From: Elusimicrobiota bacterium
GTDB taxonomy: Bacteria; Elusimicrobiota; Elusimicrobia; UBA1565; UBA9628
Assembly (NCBI GenBank): GCA_016194705.1
Contig: JACQAZ010000004.1
Span: forward strand, 186,001 to 250,000
DNA: 64,000 nt
Direction of reading: 5' to 3'
Below the pieces are notes generated by a model, which was given only the letters and a program-made list of their open reading frames with translations, had not been told where the DNA came from and did not search any database. Numbering within the stretch: position 1 is the first letter of the stretch; each line of letters starts with the position of its first letter. A program made the position numbers and the translations under genes. Positions 25,627-34,374 of this stretch are shown here, piece after piece.

Positions 25627-26603
25627 AGCCAGGGCGCAATCGTGCGGTAGACCCCGCGCAGCTCGGGGCCCGCGAGCATGGGGTGGTGGCGCAGGCGCAG
25701 GTAGAGCTCTCGCCCGGCCCGTCCAACGGAGAGCAGCGCGGGCGGAAGGAAGGTCCGGCGGTAGAGGGCCGTGCGCCGCGCGCCCTCGCCCAGGGCCTCG
25801 AGCAGGAAGGCGCGCGCCTGGTCCGGCTTGAGCGCGCGCCAGAGATATTCGCCCACTTCGAAAGCCAGCTCGCGTTTGATCTGCGCCTCGACCTTCGCGT
25901 GAGGGGAGCCTGAGTGCAGGGCCTCAAGGGCCTCCATGTAGTCGCGCCAGTAATCCCGGGTGATCTGCCCTTCGTGCAGGAAGCGCACCGCCAGGGGCTC
26001 GCGCACCGCGCCGACCTCGAGGCCGTCCTTGAGCATGCGCGCGTAGAGCTCGGTGTCCTCGAGTATGCGCAGGTCGCGGCGGAAGTACCCGGTCTTCTCG
26101 AAGGCCTCGCGACGGACCATGACCGTGGTCGTCACATAAGGCAGGTGCTTGTCTCCCACGGCGTACCAGCCGGGCACCTTTCCCTCGGGGATCGCGCGAG
26201 CGGGATCGAAGAGGGTGCCGATGATGCGGCCGTAGCGGTGGATGTAGGCGTTGGTGAACCAAAAGCCCGTCTTGGGGCGGCTCTCGCAGGCCTGGCGCAG
26301 GCGGCAGAGCCGCTCCGGCAGGAAGAGATCGTCGGAGTCGAGGAAGGCGATCCAAGGCGCGCTCGAGGCGCGGATCGCCTGGTTGCGGCAGACGTGCTGG
26401 CCTTGGTTGGTCCCGTTGAAGACCAGGTGCAGGCGCGGGTCCTTGAACGCGGAGAGGACCGTGCGGGTGTCGTCGGTCGAGCCGTCGTCGACGACCCAGC
26501 ACTCGAAATCGCCGTCGGTCTGGGCCAGCACGGAGCGCAGCGCGGCGGCGGCGCGCCGGGCGCGGTTGTAGGTCGGGATCACGACGGAGACCGACGGGGA
26601 CAT
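25623..26603 (-). CDS. Family 2 glycosyltransferase
   Basis: 326 residues from ATG 26603 (VSVVIPTYNRARRA). The GT-A fold motifs are VVDDGSTDDT near residue 37, NQGQHVCRNQAI and IAFLDSDDLFLP with the DSDD metal site near residue 88; FRRDLRILEDTELYAR follows. The C-terminal third is a helical extension with no membrane helix. It lies 11 nt downstream of the peroxidase gene and probably shares its promoter. Stops overlap with the convergent TldD-like gene. Sugar and acceptor unknown. Confidence 0.85.
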   Translation of the reverse strand: MSPSVSVVIPTYNRARRAAAALRSVLAQTDGDFECWVVDDGSTDDTRTVLSAFKDPRLHLVFNGTNQGQHVCRNQAIRASSAPWIAFLDSDDLFLPERLCRLRQACESRPKTGFWFTNAYIHRYGRIIGTLFDPARAIPEGKVPGWYAVGDKHLPYVTTTVMVRREAFEKTGYFRRDLRILEDTELYARMLKDGLEVGAVREPLAVRFLHEGQITRDYWRDYMEALEALHSGSPHAKVEAQIKRELAFEVGEYLWRALKPDQARAFLLEALGEGARRTALYRRTFLPPALLSVGRAGRELYLRLRHHPMLAGPELRGVYRTIAPWL

Positions 26604-26614
26604 CGGGACTCTGG

Positions 26615-27208
26615 CTAGAGCAGTGCTTCGAGCGCCCCGCAAACCTTCTTGCCCGCCGGGTCGTCCTCGGGGCCGAAGCGCGCCACGACCTTGCCCTGCC
26701 GATCGACGAGGAACTTGGCGAAATTCCAGCCGATCTCGCCGGGGAAGCCCGACTCCGTCGTCAGGAACCGGTACAGGGGGTGGATGCCCGGGCCCTTGAC
26801 CACGATCTTCCCGAACAGATCGAAGCTGATTGAAAACCGCGTGCGGCAGAACTCCTTGATCTCGGCGTTATCGCCGGGCTCCTGCTTGCCGAACTCGTTG
26901 GCGGGGAAGGCGAGGATGGAGAGCCCCTTGTCCTTGAACTTCGCATGGAGCTCTTCCAACGAGTCGTACTGGGGCGTGAAGCCGCAGAGCGAGGCCGTGT
27001 TGACGACGAGCAGCGCGCGGCCCTTGTAGTCCGAGAGGGGCTTGTCCTTGCCGTCGATGGTCTTCATCGTGAAGGAGTAAATCCGGCCTGCGGGCGCGGC
27101 CTTGGCGTCGGTCGTCATGTTCTTTCCCTTGAGCTTATCGATGAGGTTCTTGCCCCGGAAGAGCGTCGAGGCGACGAAGAGCGAGGCTTTGTCCTTGGGT
27201 GTCTTCAT
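26615..27208 (-). CDS. Glutathione peroxidase-family thiol peroxidase
   Basis: 197 residues. The peroxidatic cysteine is Cys75 in VVNTASLCGFTPQY; the Gln/Trp partners are in FPANEFGKQEPG and WNFAKFLVDRQG. Bacterial members usually reduce peroxides with thioredoxin rather than glutathione. The first 30 residues are a basic extension before a second methionine (residue 31) that would give the usual length of about 165. The upstream TAAAAT box points to the first ATG. No signal peptide is obvious. Confidence 0.9.
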   Translation of the reverse strand: MKTPKDKASLFVASTLFRGKNLIDKLKGKNMTTDAKAAPAGRIYSFTMKTIDGKDKPLSDYKGRALLVVNTASLCGFTPQYDSLEELHAKFKDKGLSILAFPANEFGKQEPGDNAEIKEFCRTRFSISFDLFGKIVVKGPGIHPLYRFLTTESGFPGEIGWNFAKFLVDRQGKVVARFGPEDDPAGKKVCGALEALL

Positions 27209-27214
27209 GAGGGC

Positions 27215-27220
27215 ATTTTA
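27215..27220 (-). promoter_or_regulatory. -10 element at the peroxidase start
   Basis: On the minus strand TAAAAT ends exactly 6 nt before ATG 27208, placing +1 at the A of the start codon: a leaderless arrangement. Confidence 0.55.
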
Positions 27221-27224
27221 GCAC

Positions 27225-29294
27225 TTATGAAGCGCGGTCCTTGACAAGGGCGACCCAGGCGCCCTCGCCGCCGCGATAGACCTGTTTCAAGACGCGGGGC
27301 AGCAGGCGCCGCTCCAGGGCGAGATCGTCGGCCGTCCACTCGTCGGCGCGAGTCATGCCCGTCTGGTGGCGGCGGAAGCTGTCGTTGGCCAGAAAATAAG
27401 TCACGCCGCGGGCCTTGAGCTTTGCGAGGAGCTCGTCGGGTGTGGAACTCTGCCGGATCATCTCGAGCCAGTAGTCGTGGTCCCATGGCGTGCTGGCCAG
27501 AAAGTCGCGGTCCAGATAGAAGGTCCGGAACTCGTTGAAGACCAGCACGCGGACGCCGGGGGGCGCCGTGTCGTTGATGTACTCGATGGCGTCGTAGGGG
27601 CAGTCGGTCATCACCGCCTGGAGATACTCTCCCAAAGACGCTCGGCCCGCCAGGTACCCCCACGGCTTCTTGTAAACGTTCTGGATGACGACCATGCGCG
27701 CCGACTGCTGGAACCACGCCAGGTAAACGGGAAGCAGCAGGGCCCACCGCCAGCGCCCGCGCTCGGGCACCGCGTCCAAGAGCCAGCCCGCGGCCAGGCT
27801 GGCCAGCGCCATGCCGCCCGTGAAGTAGCGCGTGATGTGAATGCTTTGGCAGAGCCAGAAAAACCAATAGAAGCCGGCGAAGACCAGAGCTCCCGTAAAC
27901 CAGGGCGATGGCTTGCGCTTGAGGCTCAGCACAGAGAGCGGGACCAGGAGCAGCCAGACCGGCCCGAGGTCGTGGTTGTAGTCGTTGTGCGAGACGACCA
28001 TGCGCCAGGGCAGGAAGAGCAGATCCTGCACGGTGTTGATCGGGAAGTAATTGGGTATGCCGATGCCGCGGGTGTAGTCGACCGTGGCCTTGTAGCGGCC
28101 CGCGAAAAAGAAGTTCTTGCTCGTGATGACCGTGCTCAATAGAGGGTTGAAGGGATTGCCGGTCTCCCACCAGTTCTTGACGAGCCACGGCGAAAGCACG
28201 ACGATGGCCGTCGCGGCGAAGGGCACGAGGCTCTTCAGAGCGGGCTTGACGCCTTCTGAGCGCGTGAACCAGGCCAGGGCCAGCAGGCAGGCGGCGAAAT
28301 CGGGGAAGGCCGTGTACTTCGAGCCGAGCGCCAGACCCCAGAAGACGGCGCTCAAGACAAGAGTTCGAGGCTCGCGCGCGGGCAGCCAGCGCAGCAGCAG
28401 GAACAAGCCGACGAGCTCGAAGAAGGCCGTGCCCATGTCGGGCGCGGCCGCGCGGAACTGGTTGCCGATGACCGGGGTGAAGAAGAAGACGAAGGCGGCG
28501 AGCCCCGCGCCGCGCCGGCCGAGCTTTTTTTCGGAGAAGGCGTAGAGCGCCAGCGTCGCCAGAAGCGAGAGCGTCCAGGCGAAGAGCTTGGCCACCACCG
28601 GCCCTCCCGAGACCAGCCCCAGCAGATACAGCATGTTGATGTTCTTGGGCATGTAGGAGAAATGCGAGAAGGGGGTCGACACGAAGCCGTGGTTCATCTG
28701 ATAAAGCTTCGGCAGGGAGAGCTGGTAGTCCATCTCGTCGAAGCCCGAGGGCGGCACTAAAGCGCCGATGAGGTGGAAAGCGAGCAAGGCTAGGCCCAGC
28801 GCGGCGGCCAACGCCAGGGGCTCTTCCTGCTCCGCCGAAGGCCAGCCCCAGGAGGCCTTGGCGGGACTCAAATGCCGCCAGCGCCGCGCGTTGAAGGCGA
28901 GCAGGCCCACGGCGAGGCCGAGGACGGCGGCCGGATACAGGAGGTGGAGCACGCAGAGAGCGAACACGCACAAGGAGAGGCCGCCAAGGCCGAGGCCAAG
29001 GCTGATTAAGAAATGCTCAAGACGAGACTCCGCCTTCCAGTCCAGCGCGCAAACCGCCGCAGCGCCCGCGCCGGCGGCCAGGGCGAGCCAGATCGCCGCG
29101 ATGAGCGCCCCCGAGAGCGACGTCCCCCAGACCGCCGAGAAGCGCGCCGCATCGAAGACGCCGTGGGGGGGCGACCAGGTAAACGAGCCCAACACCGCGC
29201 CCGGCGTCATCGCCAGCCCGGTGCGGAAGAAATAGTAGACCAGAAGAGCCAGCTCGCAGAGGCTGATCGCGGCGTAGAGCCAGGGACGCTTCAC
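27225..29294 (-). CDS. Large GT-C-like membrane glycosyltransferase (paralogue of 44748)
   Basis: 689 residues from GTG 29294. About twelve hydrophobic segments to residue 510, then a soluble C-terminal domain. The first large loop has PPSGFDEMDYQLSLPKLYQM with the Asp-Glu pair usual for GT-C enzymes, and HFSYMPKNINMLYLLGL. The protein encoded at 44748 has the same order ([32 protein letters not shown]) and a matching C-terminal region, so they are paralogues. Probably transfers a sugar from a polyprenyl carrier in the periplasm; inference. Start and -10 box mirror those of the divergent gmhB gene. Confidence 0.72.
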   Translation of the reverse strand: MKRPWLYAAISLCELALLVYYFFRTGLAMTPGAVLGSFTWSPPHGVFDAARFSAVWGTSLSGALIAAIWLALAAGAGAAAVCALDWKAESRLEHFLISLGLGLGGLSLCVFALCVLHLLYPAAVLGLAVGLLAFNARRWRHLSPAKASWGWPSAEQEEPLALAAALGLALLAFHLIGALVPPSGFDEMDYQLSLPKLYQMNHGFVSTPFSHFSYMPKNINMLYLLGLVSGGPVVAKLFAWTLSLLATLALYAFSEKKLGRRGAGLAAFVFFFTPVIGNQFRAAAPDMGTAFFELVGLFLLLRWLPAREPRTLVLSAVFWGLALGSKYTAFPDFAACLLALAWFTRSEGVKPALKSLVPFAATAIVVLSPWLVKNWWETGNPFNPLLSTVITSKNFFFAGRYKATVDYTRGIGIPNYFPINTVQDLLFLPWRMVVSHNDYNHDLGPVWLLLVPLSVLSLKRKPSPWFTGALVFAGFYWFFWLCQSIHITRYFTGGMALASLAAGWLLDAVPERGRWRWALLLPVYLAWFQQSARMVVIQNVYKKPWGYLAGRASLGEYLQAVMTDCPYDAIEYINDTAPPGVRVLVFNEFRTFYLDRDFLASTPWDHDYWLEMIRQSSTPDELLAKLKARGVTYFLANDSFRRHQTGMTRADEWTADDLALERRLLPRVLKQVYRGGEGAWVALVKDRAS

Positions 29295-29316
29295 CGCAAT
29301 ATTCTAGAATATCGCG
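29295..29316. promoter_or_regulatory. Divergent palindromic promoter for gmhB and the GT-C gene
   Basis: The whole 22-bp gap between two start codons is a near-perfect palindrome; the core ATATTCTAGAATAT (29299-29312) is exact. It gives TAGAAT on the plus strand (29305-29310) and TAGAAT on the minus strand (29306-29301), sharing the central TA. Each box ends 6 nt before its start codon (ATG 29317; GTG 29294), so both mRNAs should be leaderless. Confidence 0.7.
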
Positions 29317-29871
29317 ATGGCACGCCCGCGAAGCGCCGTGTTCCTCGACCGCGACGGAGTGATCGTCGCCGAGGTCGACTACCTCGTCGACGCCGCCCAG
29401 CTCAAGCTCATCCCGGGCTCGGCGCGGGCCATCGCAGCCTTGCGCCGGGCGGGCCTCAAGACGATCGTCGTCAGCAATCAGAGCGCGGTCGCGCGCGGAA
29501 TGCTGAGCCTGCGCGGGCTCTCCAAGATCACGAAGGCTCTCAAGAGAATGCTCAAGACCAAGGGCGCGGAGCTTGACGCCGTCTATTACTGTCCCCACCA
29601 TCCCGACTTCGGGCGGAGCTGCGCCTGCCGCAAGCCCGGGTTGGCCCTGCTCAAGAAGGCGACCCGGCGCTTCAGGCTCGATCTTGGGTCGTGCTTTTTC
29701 GTCGGCGACACCTCGACCGACATGCTGACCGCGCGCCGGGCCGGCATGAGGGGTCTGCTCGTGCGCACCGGCTACGGAGGCAAGGACGGCAAGCACCGCG
29801 CAAGGCCGGCCAAGACCTTTCATGATTTAGCCGCCGCCGCGCGCTGGATCCTCAGGAATTCCAAGCCCTGA
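29317..29871 (+). CDS. gmhB: D,D-heptose 1,7-bisphosphate phosphatase (HAD)
   Basis: 184 residues, normal length. HAD motif I is AVFLDRDGVIVAE (nucleophile Asp11, acid Asp13). Motif II is VVSNQSAVARG. The zinc-binding loop CPHHPDFGRSCACRKP (about residues 92-107) is specific to the GmhB group, and motif IV is FVGDTSTDM. It removes the C7 phosphate of D-glycero-D-manno-heptose 1,7-bisphosphate. HddA copy 2 and GmhA follow directly, and the nucleotidyltransferase is at 7659. Confidence 0.92.
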   Translation: MARPRSAVFLDRDGVIVAEVDYLVDAAQLKLIPGSARAIAALRRAGLKTIVVSNQSAVARGMLSLRGLSKITKALKRMLKTKGAELDAVYYCPHHPDFGRSCACRKPGLALLKKATRRFRLDLGSCFFVGDTSTDMLTARRAGMRGLLVRTGYGGKDGKHRARPAKTFHDLAAAARWILRNSKP

Positions 29872-29880
29872 CGCGGTTTT

Positions 29881-29889
29881 TGGTATACT
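29881..29889 (+). promoter_or_regulatory. Extended -10 element before hddA copy 2
   Basis: TGG followed by TATACT (29884-29889) ends 7 nt before the TTG start at 29897, so transcription would begin at or 1 nt before the start codon. Confidence 0.6.
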
Positions 29890-29896
29890 CCAGCCC

Positions 29897-30868
29897 TTGA
29901 TCATCTCGCGCACGCCGTTTCGAATCAGCTTCGCGGGAGGGGGCACGGACCTGCCCGCCTTCTTTCGCGAGCACGCGGGCGCGGTCGTCTCGACGGCCAT
30001 CGACAAGTACATGTACATCACGGTCAACCGCTATTTCGACGACCGCATCATGCTCAAGTACTCGCAGACCGAGTTGGCGTCAAAAGTCTCCGAGATCCGC
30101 CAGCCGATCCTGCGCGAGGCCTTGAAGCTGACCGGGATTGCGGGCGGCGTCGAGATCACCTCGATGGCCGACATACCGGGCGGCACGGGTCTGGGCTCGT
30201 CGTCCTCGTTCGCGGTCGGCGTCCTGCACGCTTTGCACGCTTTCAAAGGGGAATTCGTGACCGCCGAGCAGCTCGCGCGCGAGGCCTGCGACATCGAGCT
30301 CCTGAGGCTCAAAGAGCCCGGCGGCAAGCAGGACCAGTACATCGCGGGCTACGGTGGTTTTCAGTTCTTCGAGTTCATGCCCGACGGCACGGTCAAGGCC
30401 GACCCCGTGATCTTCCCCGAGAAGGTGCGGACCGACCTGCGCGAAAGGCTCATCCTGCTTTTTTCGGGCGTGACCAGGCGCTCGGGTCCGCTCTTGAGGC
30501 GCCAGCGCGCGCGCTTCAAGGTCAAGGAGCAGGGCTTGAGGCGTCTGCGGGAGCTTGCGGAATTCGCGCGCCGCGAGCTGCAGCTCGGGATGGTCGACGG
30601 CCTGGGCGAGCTGCTTCACGAGAGCTGGGAGATCAAGAAGAGCCTCGCCGGCGGCGTCTCGAACCCGCGCATCGACCGGGCCTACGCCGCCGCCCGCAGG
30701 GCTGGGGCCTCCGGCGGCAAGATCTTGGGCGCCGGCGGCGGCGGCTTCCTGCTGTTGTACGCGCCTCCCAAGAAGCGCGCCCCCGTGCTCAAGGCGCTGC
30801 GCGGCTGGCGCGAGATACCGTTCGAATTCGAACCAGAGGGGTCCAAGATCATCTATGTCAGCAAGTAA
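29897..30868 (+). CDS. hddA: D-glycero-alpha-D-manno-heptose 7-phosphate kinase (GHMP kinase), copy 2
   Basis: 323 residues from TTG 29897; the start is fixed by identity of MIISRTPFR with copy 1 at 6651. The motifs are GTGLGSSSSFAVG near residue 96 and ILGAGGGGFLL near residue 275. It keeps all GHMP kinase residues seen in copy 1 but differs through the body, so the two are old paralogues rather than a fresh duplication. It sits between gmhB and gmhA, completing a heptose activation set. The 3' end overlaps gmhA by 14 nt. Confidence 0.87.
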   Translation: MIISRTPFRISFAGGGTDLPAFFREHAGAVVSTAIDKYMYITVNRYFDDRIMLKYSQTELASKVSEIRQPILREALKLTGIAGGVEITSMADIPGGTGLGSSSSFAVGVLHALHAFKGEFVTAEQLAREACDIELLRLKEPGGKQDQYIAGYGGFQFFEFMPDGTVKADPVIFPEKVRTDLRERLILLFSGVTRRSGPLLRRQRARFKVKEQGLRRLRELAEFARRELQLGMVDGLGELLHESWEIKKSLAGGVSNPRIDRAYAAARRAGASGGKILGAGGGGFLLLYAPPKKRAPVLKALRGWREIPFEFEPEGSKIIYVSK

Positions 30869-31487
30869 GAGAAAGATCTCCGGCACAAGGCCCGGTGCTA
30901 CGCACAAGACCGGACCGGGGGGTTTGGGAGCCGCGGCCTTCGCGCGCTGGTATCGCGAAGAGACCTTGGGACAGTGGCGCGGCCTCGACTTGGAGAAGGT
31001 CGCCGAGCTCGCGGGTCTGGTGGCCGACTGCCAGGACCAGGGGCGCCAGGTCTTCGTCGTGGGCAACGGGGGCTCGGCCGCCGCGGCGAGCCACTGGGCC
31101 ACCGACCTCTCGAAAACCGCGGCCGTGGCAGGCAAGCCGCTCGTGAAATGCATTTCCTTGACGGACAACGTCCCCTTCATCACGGCCATCGGCAACGACC
31201 TGTCCTTCGACGACATCTTCTCGCGCCAGCTCGAGAACCTCGTCGAGCCCGGCGATCTCGTGATCCTGATCTCGGGCTCGGGCAACTCGAAAAACCTGCT
31301 CAAGGCCGCCGAACTCGCCAACGCGCGCGGCGCCAAGACCGCGGCGCTTCTGGGCTTCGACGGAGGCAAGCTCAAGGCCCTGGCCGGACTCTGCATCCTG
31401 CTGCCCTGCGATCAATACGGCGTCATCGAGGACCTGCACATGGGCATCGGCCACATACTGACCTTCTACCTCAAGCAGCGCCGGTGA
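30855..31487 (+). CDS. gmhA: Phosphoheptose isomerase (SIS domain)
   Basis: 210 residues from ATG 30855, inside the end of hddA; the longer frame upstream is a shadow. The first 25 residues are basic and Gly-rich, an unusual tail. The SIS core has VVGNGGSAAAASHWATDL near residue 60, ISGSGNSKNLLKAA near residue 137, and ends with EDLHMGIGHIL, the GmhA pattern with the active-site Glu and His. It converts sedoheptulose 7-phosphate to D-glycero-D-manno-heptose 7-phosphate, the first step of the pathway. Confidence 0.87.
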   Translation: MSASKRKISGTRPGATHKTGPGGLGAAAFARWYREETLGQWRGLDLEKVAELAGLVADCQDQGRQVFVVGNGGSAAAASHWATDLSKTAAVAGKPLVKCISLTDNVPFITAIGNDLSFDDIFSRQLENLVEPGDLVILISGSGNSKNLLKAAELANARGAKTAALLGFDGGKLKALAGLCILLPCDQYGVIEDLHMGIGHILTFYLKQRR

Positions 31488-32215
31488 AGTTTTCGATCAT
31501 CGTCCCCATTTTCAACGAGAAGGCTACGGCTTCGGTCCTGCTCGATAAGGTGCTCGCCGTCTCCCTGCCCGCCGGTCTCGAGAAGGAGGTCGTCATCGTC
31601 GAGGGAAACTCGAACGACGGGACCAAAGATGTGGTCAGGAGCTACGAGGGAAAGCCGGGCGTGAAAGTCGTCTACGAAGACGCGCCGAAGGGCAAGGGCG
31701 CGGCCGTCCGAGCGGGACTGGCGCAAGCCTCGGGAGACTTCGTTTTGATCCAAGACGGCGACCTCGAGTACGATGTCAACGACTACGGCAAGCTGCTCGA
31801 GCCGCTGCTCGCGGGGACCTGCGACGTGGTCTTCGGCTCGCGCGTGATGACCTCGCCGCAGCATTGGCAGTTCCGCAGGTTCGCGGGCTTCGAGCGCTTC
31901 TACGGCTTCTTCGTCAACCTCGGCGGCGTGCTGTTCACCAACCTCTTCAATCTGCTCTACGGCACCAAGCTCTCGGACGGGGCCACGATGTTCAAGCTCT
32001 TCCGAATGGAGCAGCTCAAGAAAATCAGGCTCAACTCCAACGGCTTCGACTACGATTGGGAGATCTCCGGCAAACTCGCCAAGATGGGCTGCCGCTTCGA
32101 GGAGAGGCCGGTCTTTTACAAGGCGCGCTCCCGCGCGGAAGGAAAGAAGATCAGGTTTTGGCGGGACGGCACGCGCGTGCTGCTGGCGATCCTACGCTAC
32201 CGGTTCGTCGACTAG
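31484..32215 (+). CDS. Family 2 glycosyltransferase (DPM1-like)
   Basis: 243 residues from GTG 31484 (GTGA overlap with gmhA). Motifs: FSIIVPIFNEKATASVLL, VEGNSNDGTKDV, APKGKGAAVRAGL and LIQDGDLEYD, the metal site being in QDGDLEYD near residue 89. No C-terminal membrane helix. Its proximity to heptose genes allows a guess that it uses GDP-heptose or makes a polyprenyl-phosphate sugar, but nothing in the sequence fixes this. The last 24 nt overlap the convergent GT-C gene. Confidence 0.83.
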   Translation: MKFSIIVPIFNEKATASVLLDKVLAVSLPAGLEKEVVIVEGNSNDGTKDVVRSYEGKPGVKVVYEDAPKGKGAAVRAGLAQASGDFVLIQDGDLEYDVNDYGKLLEPLLAGTCDVVFGSRVMTSPQHWQFRRFAGFERFYGFFVNLGGVLFTNLFNLLYGTKLSDGATMFKLFRMEQLKKIRLNSNGFDYDWEISGKLAKMGCRFEERPVFYKARSRAEGKKIRFWRDGTRVLLAILRYRFVD

Positions 32216-33445
32216 GTGAGAGAGCAGAAAGCAGAGTCCGAGCATCAAGACGGGCATGATGGGCAGGCGGTAGCGCATCTGGCTGACCGAAAGCACGTGG
32301 ACGGCGTTGGTGCCCAGGATGAAGAGCCCCAGCGGGAAGAGCTCCCAAGCGCGCTCGCGCAGCGTCCATAGGCCGTAAAGGCCTCCGAGGATCAGGGCCG
32401 GCTCGAAGAGAAGGCTTGCCAGCACCATGAGCCAGCGGCTGACGCCCGCTCCGGGGTCGTTGCCCGGTATGCCGCGATAGCTCTTGTCGACTCTCGGGTA
32501 AAAGCGCCAGAAGCTCACGAACTTGCGCGCCCATTGGCCGAGCGTCTTGGCCGGGTGCTCGCGCATGTATTGGAACGCGACCTGGGTGAAATATTTTTCG
32601 CGCTCGTGTTCGGGCATCGCCCAGCCGTCATTCCAGAACTTCATGCCGTGCAGGGCGTCCATGGCGACACTGGTGTCGACTTCGTTCTCGTCGAAGACCA
32701 CGGTGCCGTGCAGCAGGCTCGTGCCGCCGTGTTCGTCGAAGCTCCAGTGGCCGCTGTGGGCGTGGTTGCGCGCCGTCCAGCCTGCCAGCGGGGCTGCGAA
32801 GAAAAAAAGAGCGGCCAGGGCCGAGCGTCCATCCCAGCGTCCGGCGGCGACGGCCGCAAGCGAGCAGAGCAGGATGATGAGGAAAATCGCCGCGCCCTCG
32901 GTCCGGCAGAGCCCGGCGAGGCTCAAGGTCAAGCCCGCCGCGGCGGCCTCCCAGAGCGGCGCGCCGCGCTCGCGCAGGCTGCGGCACAAGAGCCAGAGCC
33001 CCGCCGTCGAGGCGAGCAGGTAGGAGGTCTCTGAGGTCAGCATGCCTCCGTAATAGATGAAGAAGGGATAAACGCAGGCCAGCATCAGCGCGAGCTTGCC
33101 GCTTTTGGACGAGCCCGTGAGGTCGCGCACGAAGCGGCCGACGAGGTACGCGGTCGCGGTGCCGACCACGGTGAGAAACAGCCGCGCGGCCAGCGGATGG
33201 CGGCCGCAAACCGCGTAGACCAAAGCGATGAGGGCCGAGGCCAGCGGCGGCTGGATGAGCGCGTAGCCGTCCCAGCCGTAGAGGCCCTGGTGTATGATCC
33301 CCCAGGCCGGCAGCTCGAAGCCTTGCTCGTCGGCCTGATAGAACCCGCCGCCGAGCTTGAGGGCGAAGCCTAGGCGCAGCAGGAAAGCAAGCGCGAGCCA
33401 GGCCTTGTCGGGAAGCTCCGCGAGCCTGAGGAGAAGAGCCTTCAT
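32192..33445 (-). CDS. GT39/PMT-like membrane glycosyltransferase
   Basis: 417 residues. Hydrophobic segments from residue 15 through to the C-terminus. The first loop contains FYQADEQGFELPAWGI with the Asp-Glu pair, and ALIQPPLASALIALVY follows, both typical of PMT_2/GT39 enzymes. It is the last gene of the five-gene minus-strand operon, 2 nt after the PorV-like gene. That position suggests it glycosylates the secreted proteins of the operon, or is just a passenger; inference. Confidence 0.76.
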   Translation of the reverse strand: MKALLLRLAELPDKAWLALAFLLRLGFALKLGGGFYQADEQGFELPAWGIIHQGLYGWDGYALIQPPLASALIALVYAVCGRHPLAARLFLTVVGTATAYLVGRFVRDLTGSSKSGKLALMLACVYPFFIYYGGMLTSETSYLLASTAGLWLLCRSLRERGAPLWEAAAAGLTLSLAGLCRTEGAAIFLIILLCSLAAVAAGRWDGRSALAALFFFAAPLAGWTARNHAHSGHWSFDEHGGTSLLHGTVVFDENEVDTSVAMDALHGMKFWNDGWAMPEHEREKYFTQVAFQYMREHPAKTLGQWARKFVSFWRFYPRVDKSYRGIPGNDPGAGVSRWLMVLASLLFEPALILGGLYGLWTLRERAWELFPLGLFILGTNAVHVLSVSQMRYRLPIMPVLMLGLCFLLSHLVDEPVA

Positions 33446-33447
33446 TG

Positions 33448-34374
33448 TCAGAACCGCGTCGAGAGCCCGACTCTCTGCGCCTCGCCGAGGTCGCCTGCGG
33501 GCGTGAACGAGTAGTCGAGCTTCGCCTTGTAGATTTTAAGCCCGAAACCCACGCCGAGTCCGCTCAAGGCTCCGTTGAGCGTGTTCGAGGCCGTGTTGGC
33601 CGCCGCGTAGCCGGCTCTCAACGAGAACGATGACAGAAGAGCGTATTCGGTGCCGAAGCCGAAGACGGTCTCGTGAGAGTACGGCCTGTGCTTGAAGTCG
33701 GCGGCGACGAGCAAAGCTCCTGATATTTTTGTGCTCGCGCCGAAGGCGAGGGTCAGCGGCAAGGAAGAGTCCTTGTCGCCGAGCTTGAGCCCCGGGCCCA
33801 GGTTGGCGATGGCCGCGCCGAAAGTCACGGCCTGCTTCCCGAGTTCCACCGTATGCATGGCACCGAGGCCGAACGCCGCGGTGTTGTCGGTCGCCTCGGC
33901 CAGCTGCGAGCGGATCACTTTGGCGGTGATACCAAGCGAGGTTCGAGAGTCGAAGAGAGGTCGGCTGTAGCCGAAGTCGAGCGCCGTGTCGGAAGCCCCG
34001 AAAGAGCTGGTGGGGGCGCCGTTGGCGTCGCGGCCGGGGATCGTGTCGTTCGAGATCCTCTGCAACCCAAAGCCGAGCGTCCCGCCGCCAAGGACCGGCG
34101 CGGTCTGGGACAACGGATGAGCGTAGCCGAGAAAATCATGATGCGTGCCGCCGAAGAGCTCGGCGTGCATGAAGGAATCCTCGCGCGCGCCGATGCGCGA
34201 GAGCCCGGCCGCGTTGGTGCCGAGCGCGCTCAAGTCGTCTGCGACCGCCGTGTAGGCCTCGCCCATCGCGACGGGGCGCGCGCCGGAAAGTATTTTAAGG
34301 AAGGCCGCGCCCTCCTCGGCCCGGACTGTGGTTGACCACAGCAGGAATAAAATTAAGAGAGGGCTCTTTCTCAT
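33448..34374 (-). CDS. PorV/PorQ-family outer-membrane beta-barrel protein
   Basis: 308 residues. Signal peptide about residues 1-19 (MRKSPLLILFLLWSTTVRAE). Then the family hallmark at the mature N-terminus, FLKILSGARPVAMGEAYTAVADDLSALGTNAAGLS. Alternating strands rich in Gly and aromatic residues fill the rest, and the protein ends in Phe as outer-membrane barrels do (VGLSTRF). In type IX secretion PorV shuttles cargo to the attachment machinery. Its ATG overlaps the stop of the giant protein gene that carries a type IX-like C-terminal domain, so cargo and barrel are coexpressed. Confidence 0.83.
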   Translation of the reverse strand: MRKSPLLILFLLWSTTVRAEEGAAFLKILSGARPVAMGEAYTAVADDLSALGTNAAGLSRIGAREDSFMHAELFGGTHHDFLGYAHPLSQTAPVLGGGTLGFGLQRISNDTIPGRDANGAPTSSFGASDTALDFGYSRPLFDSRTSLGITAKVIRSQLAEATDNTAAFGLGAMHTVELGKQAVTFGAAIANLGPGLKLGDKDSSLPLTLAFGASTKISGALLVAADFKHRPYSHETVFGFGTEYALLSSFSLRAGYAAANTASNTLNGALSGLGVGFGLKIYKAKLDYSFTPAGDLGEAQRVGLSTRF

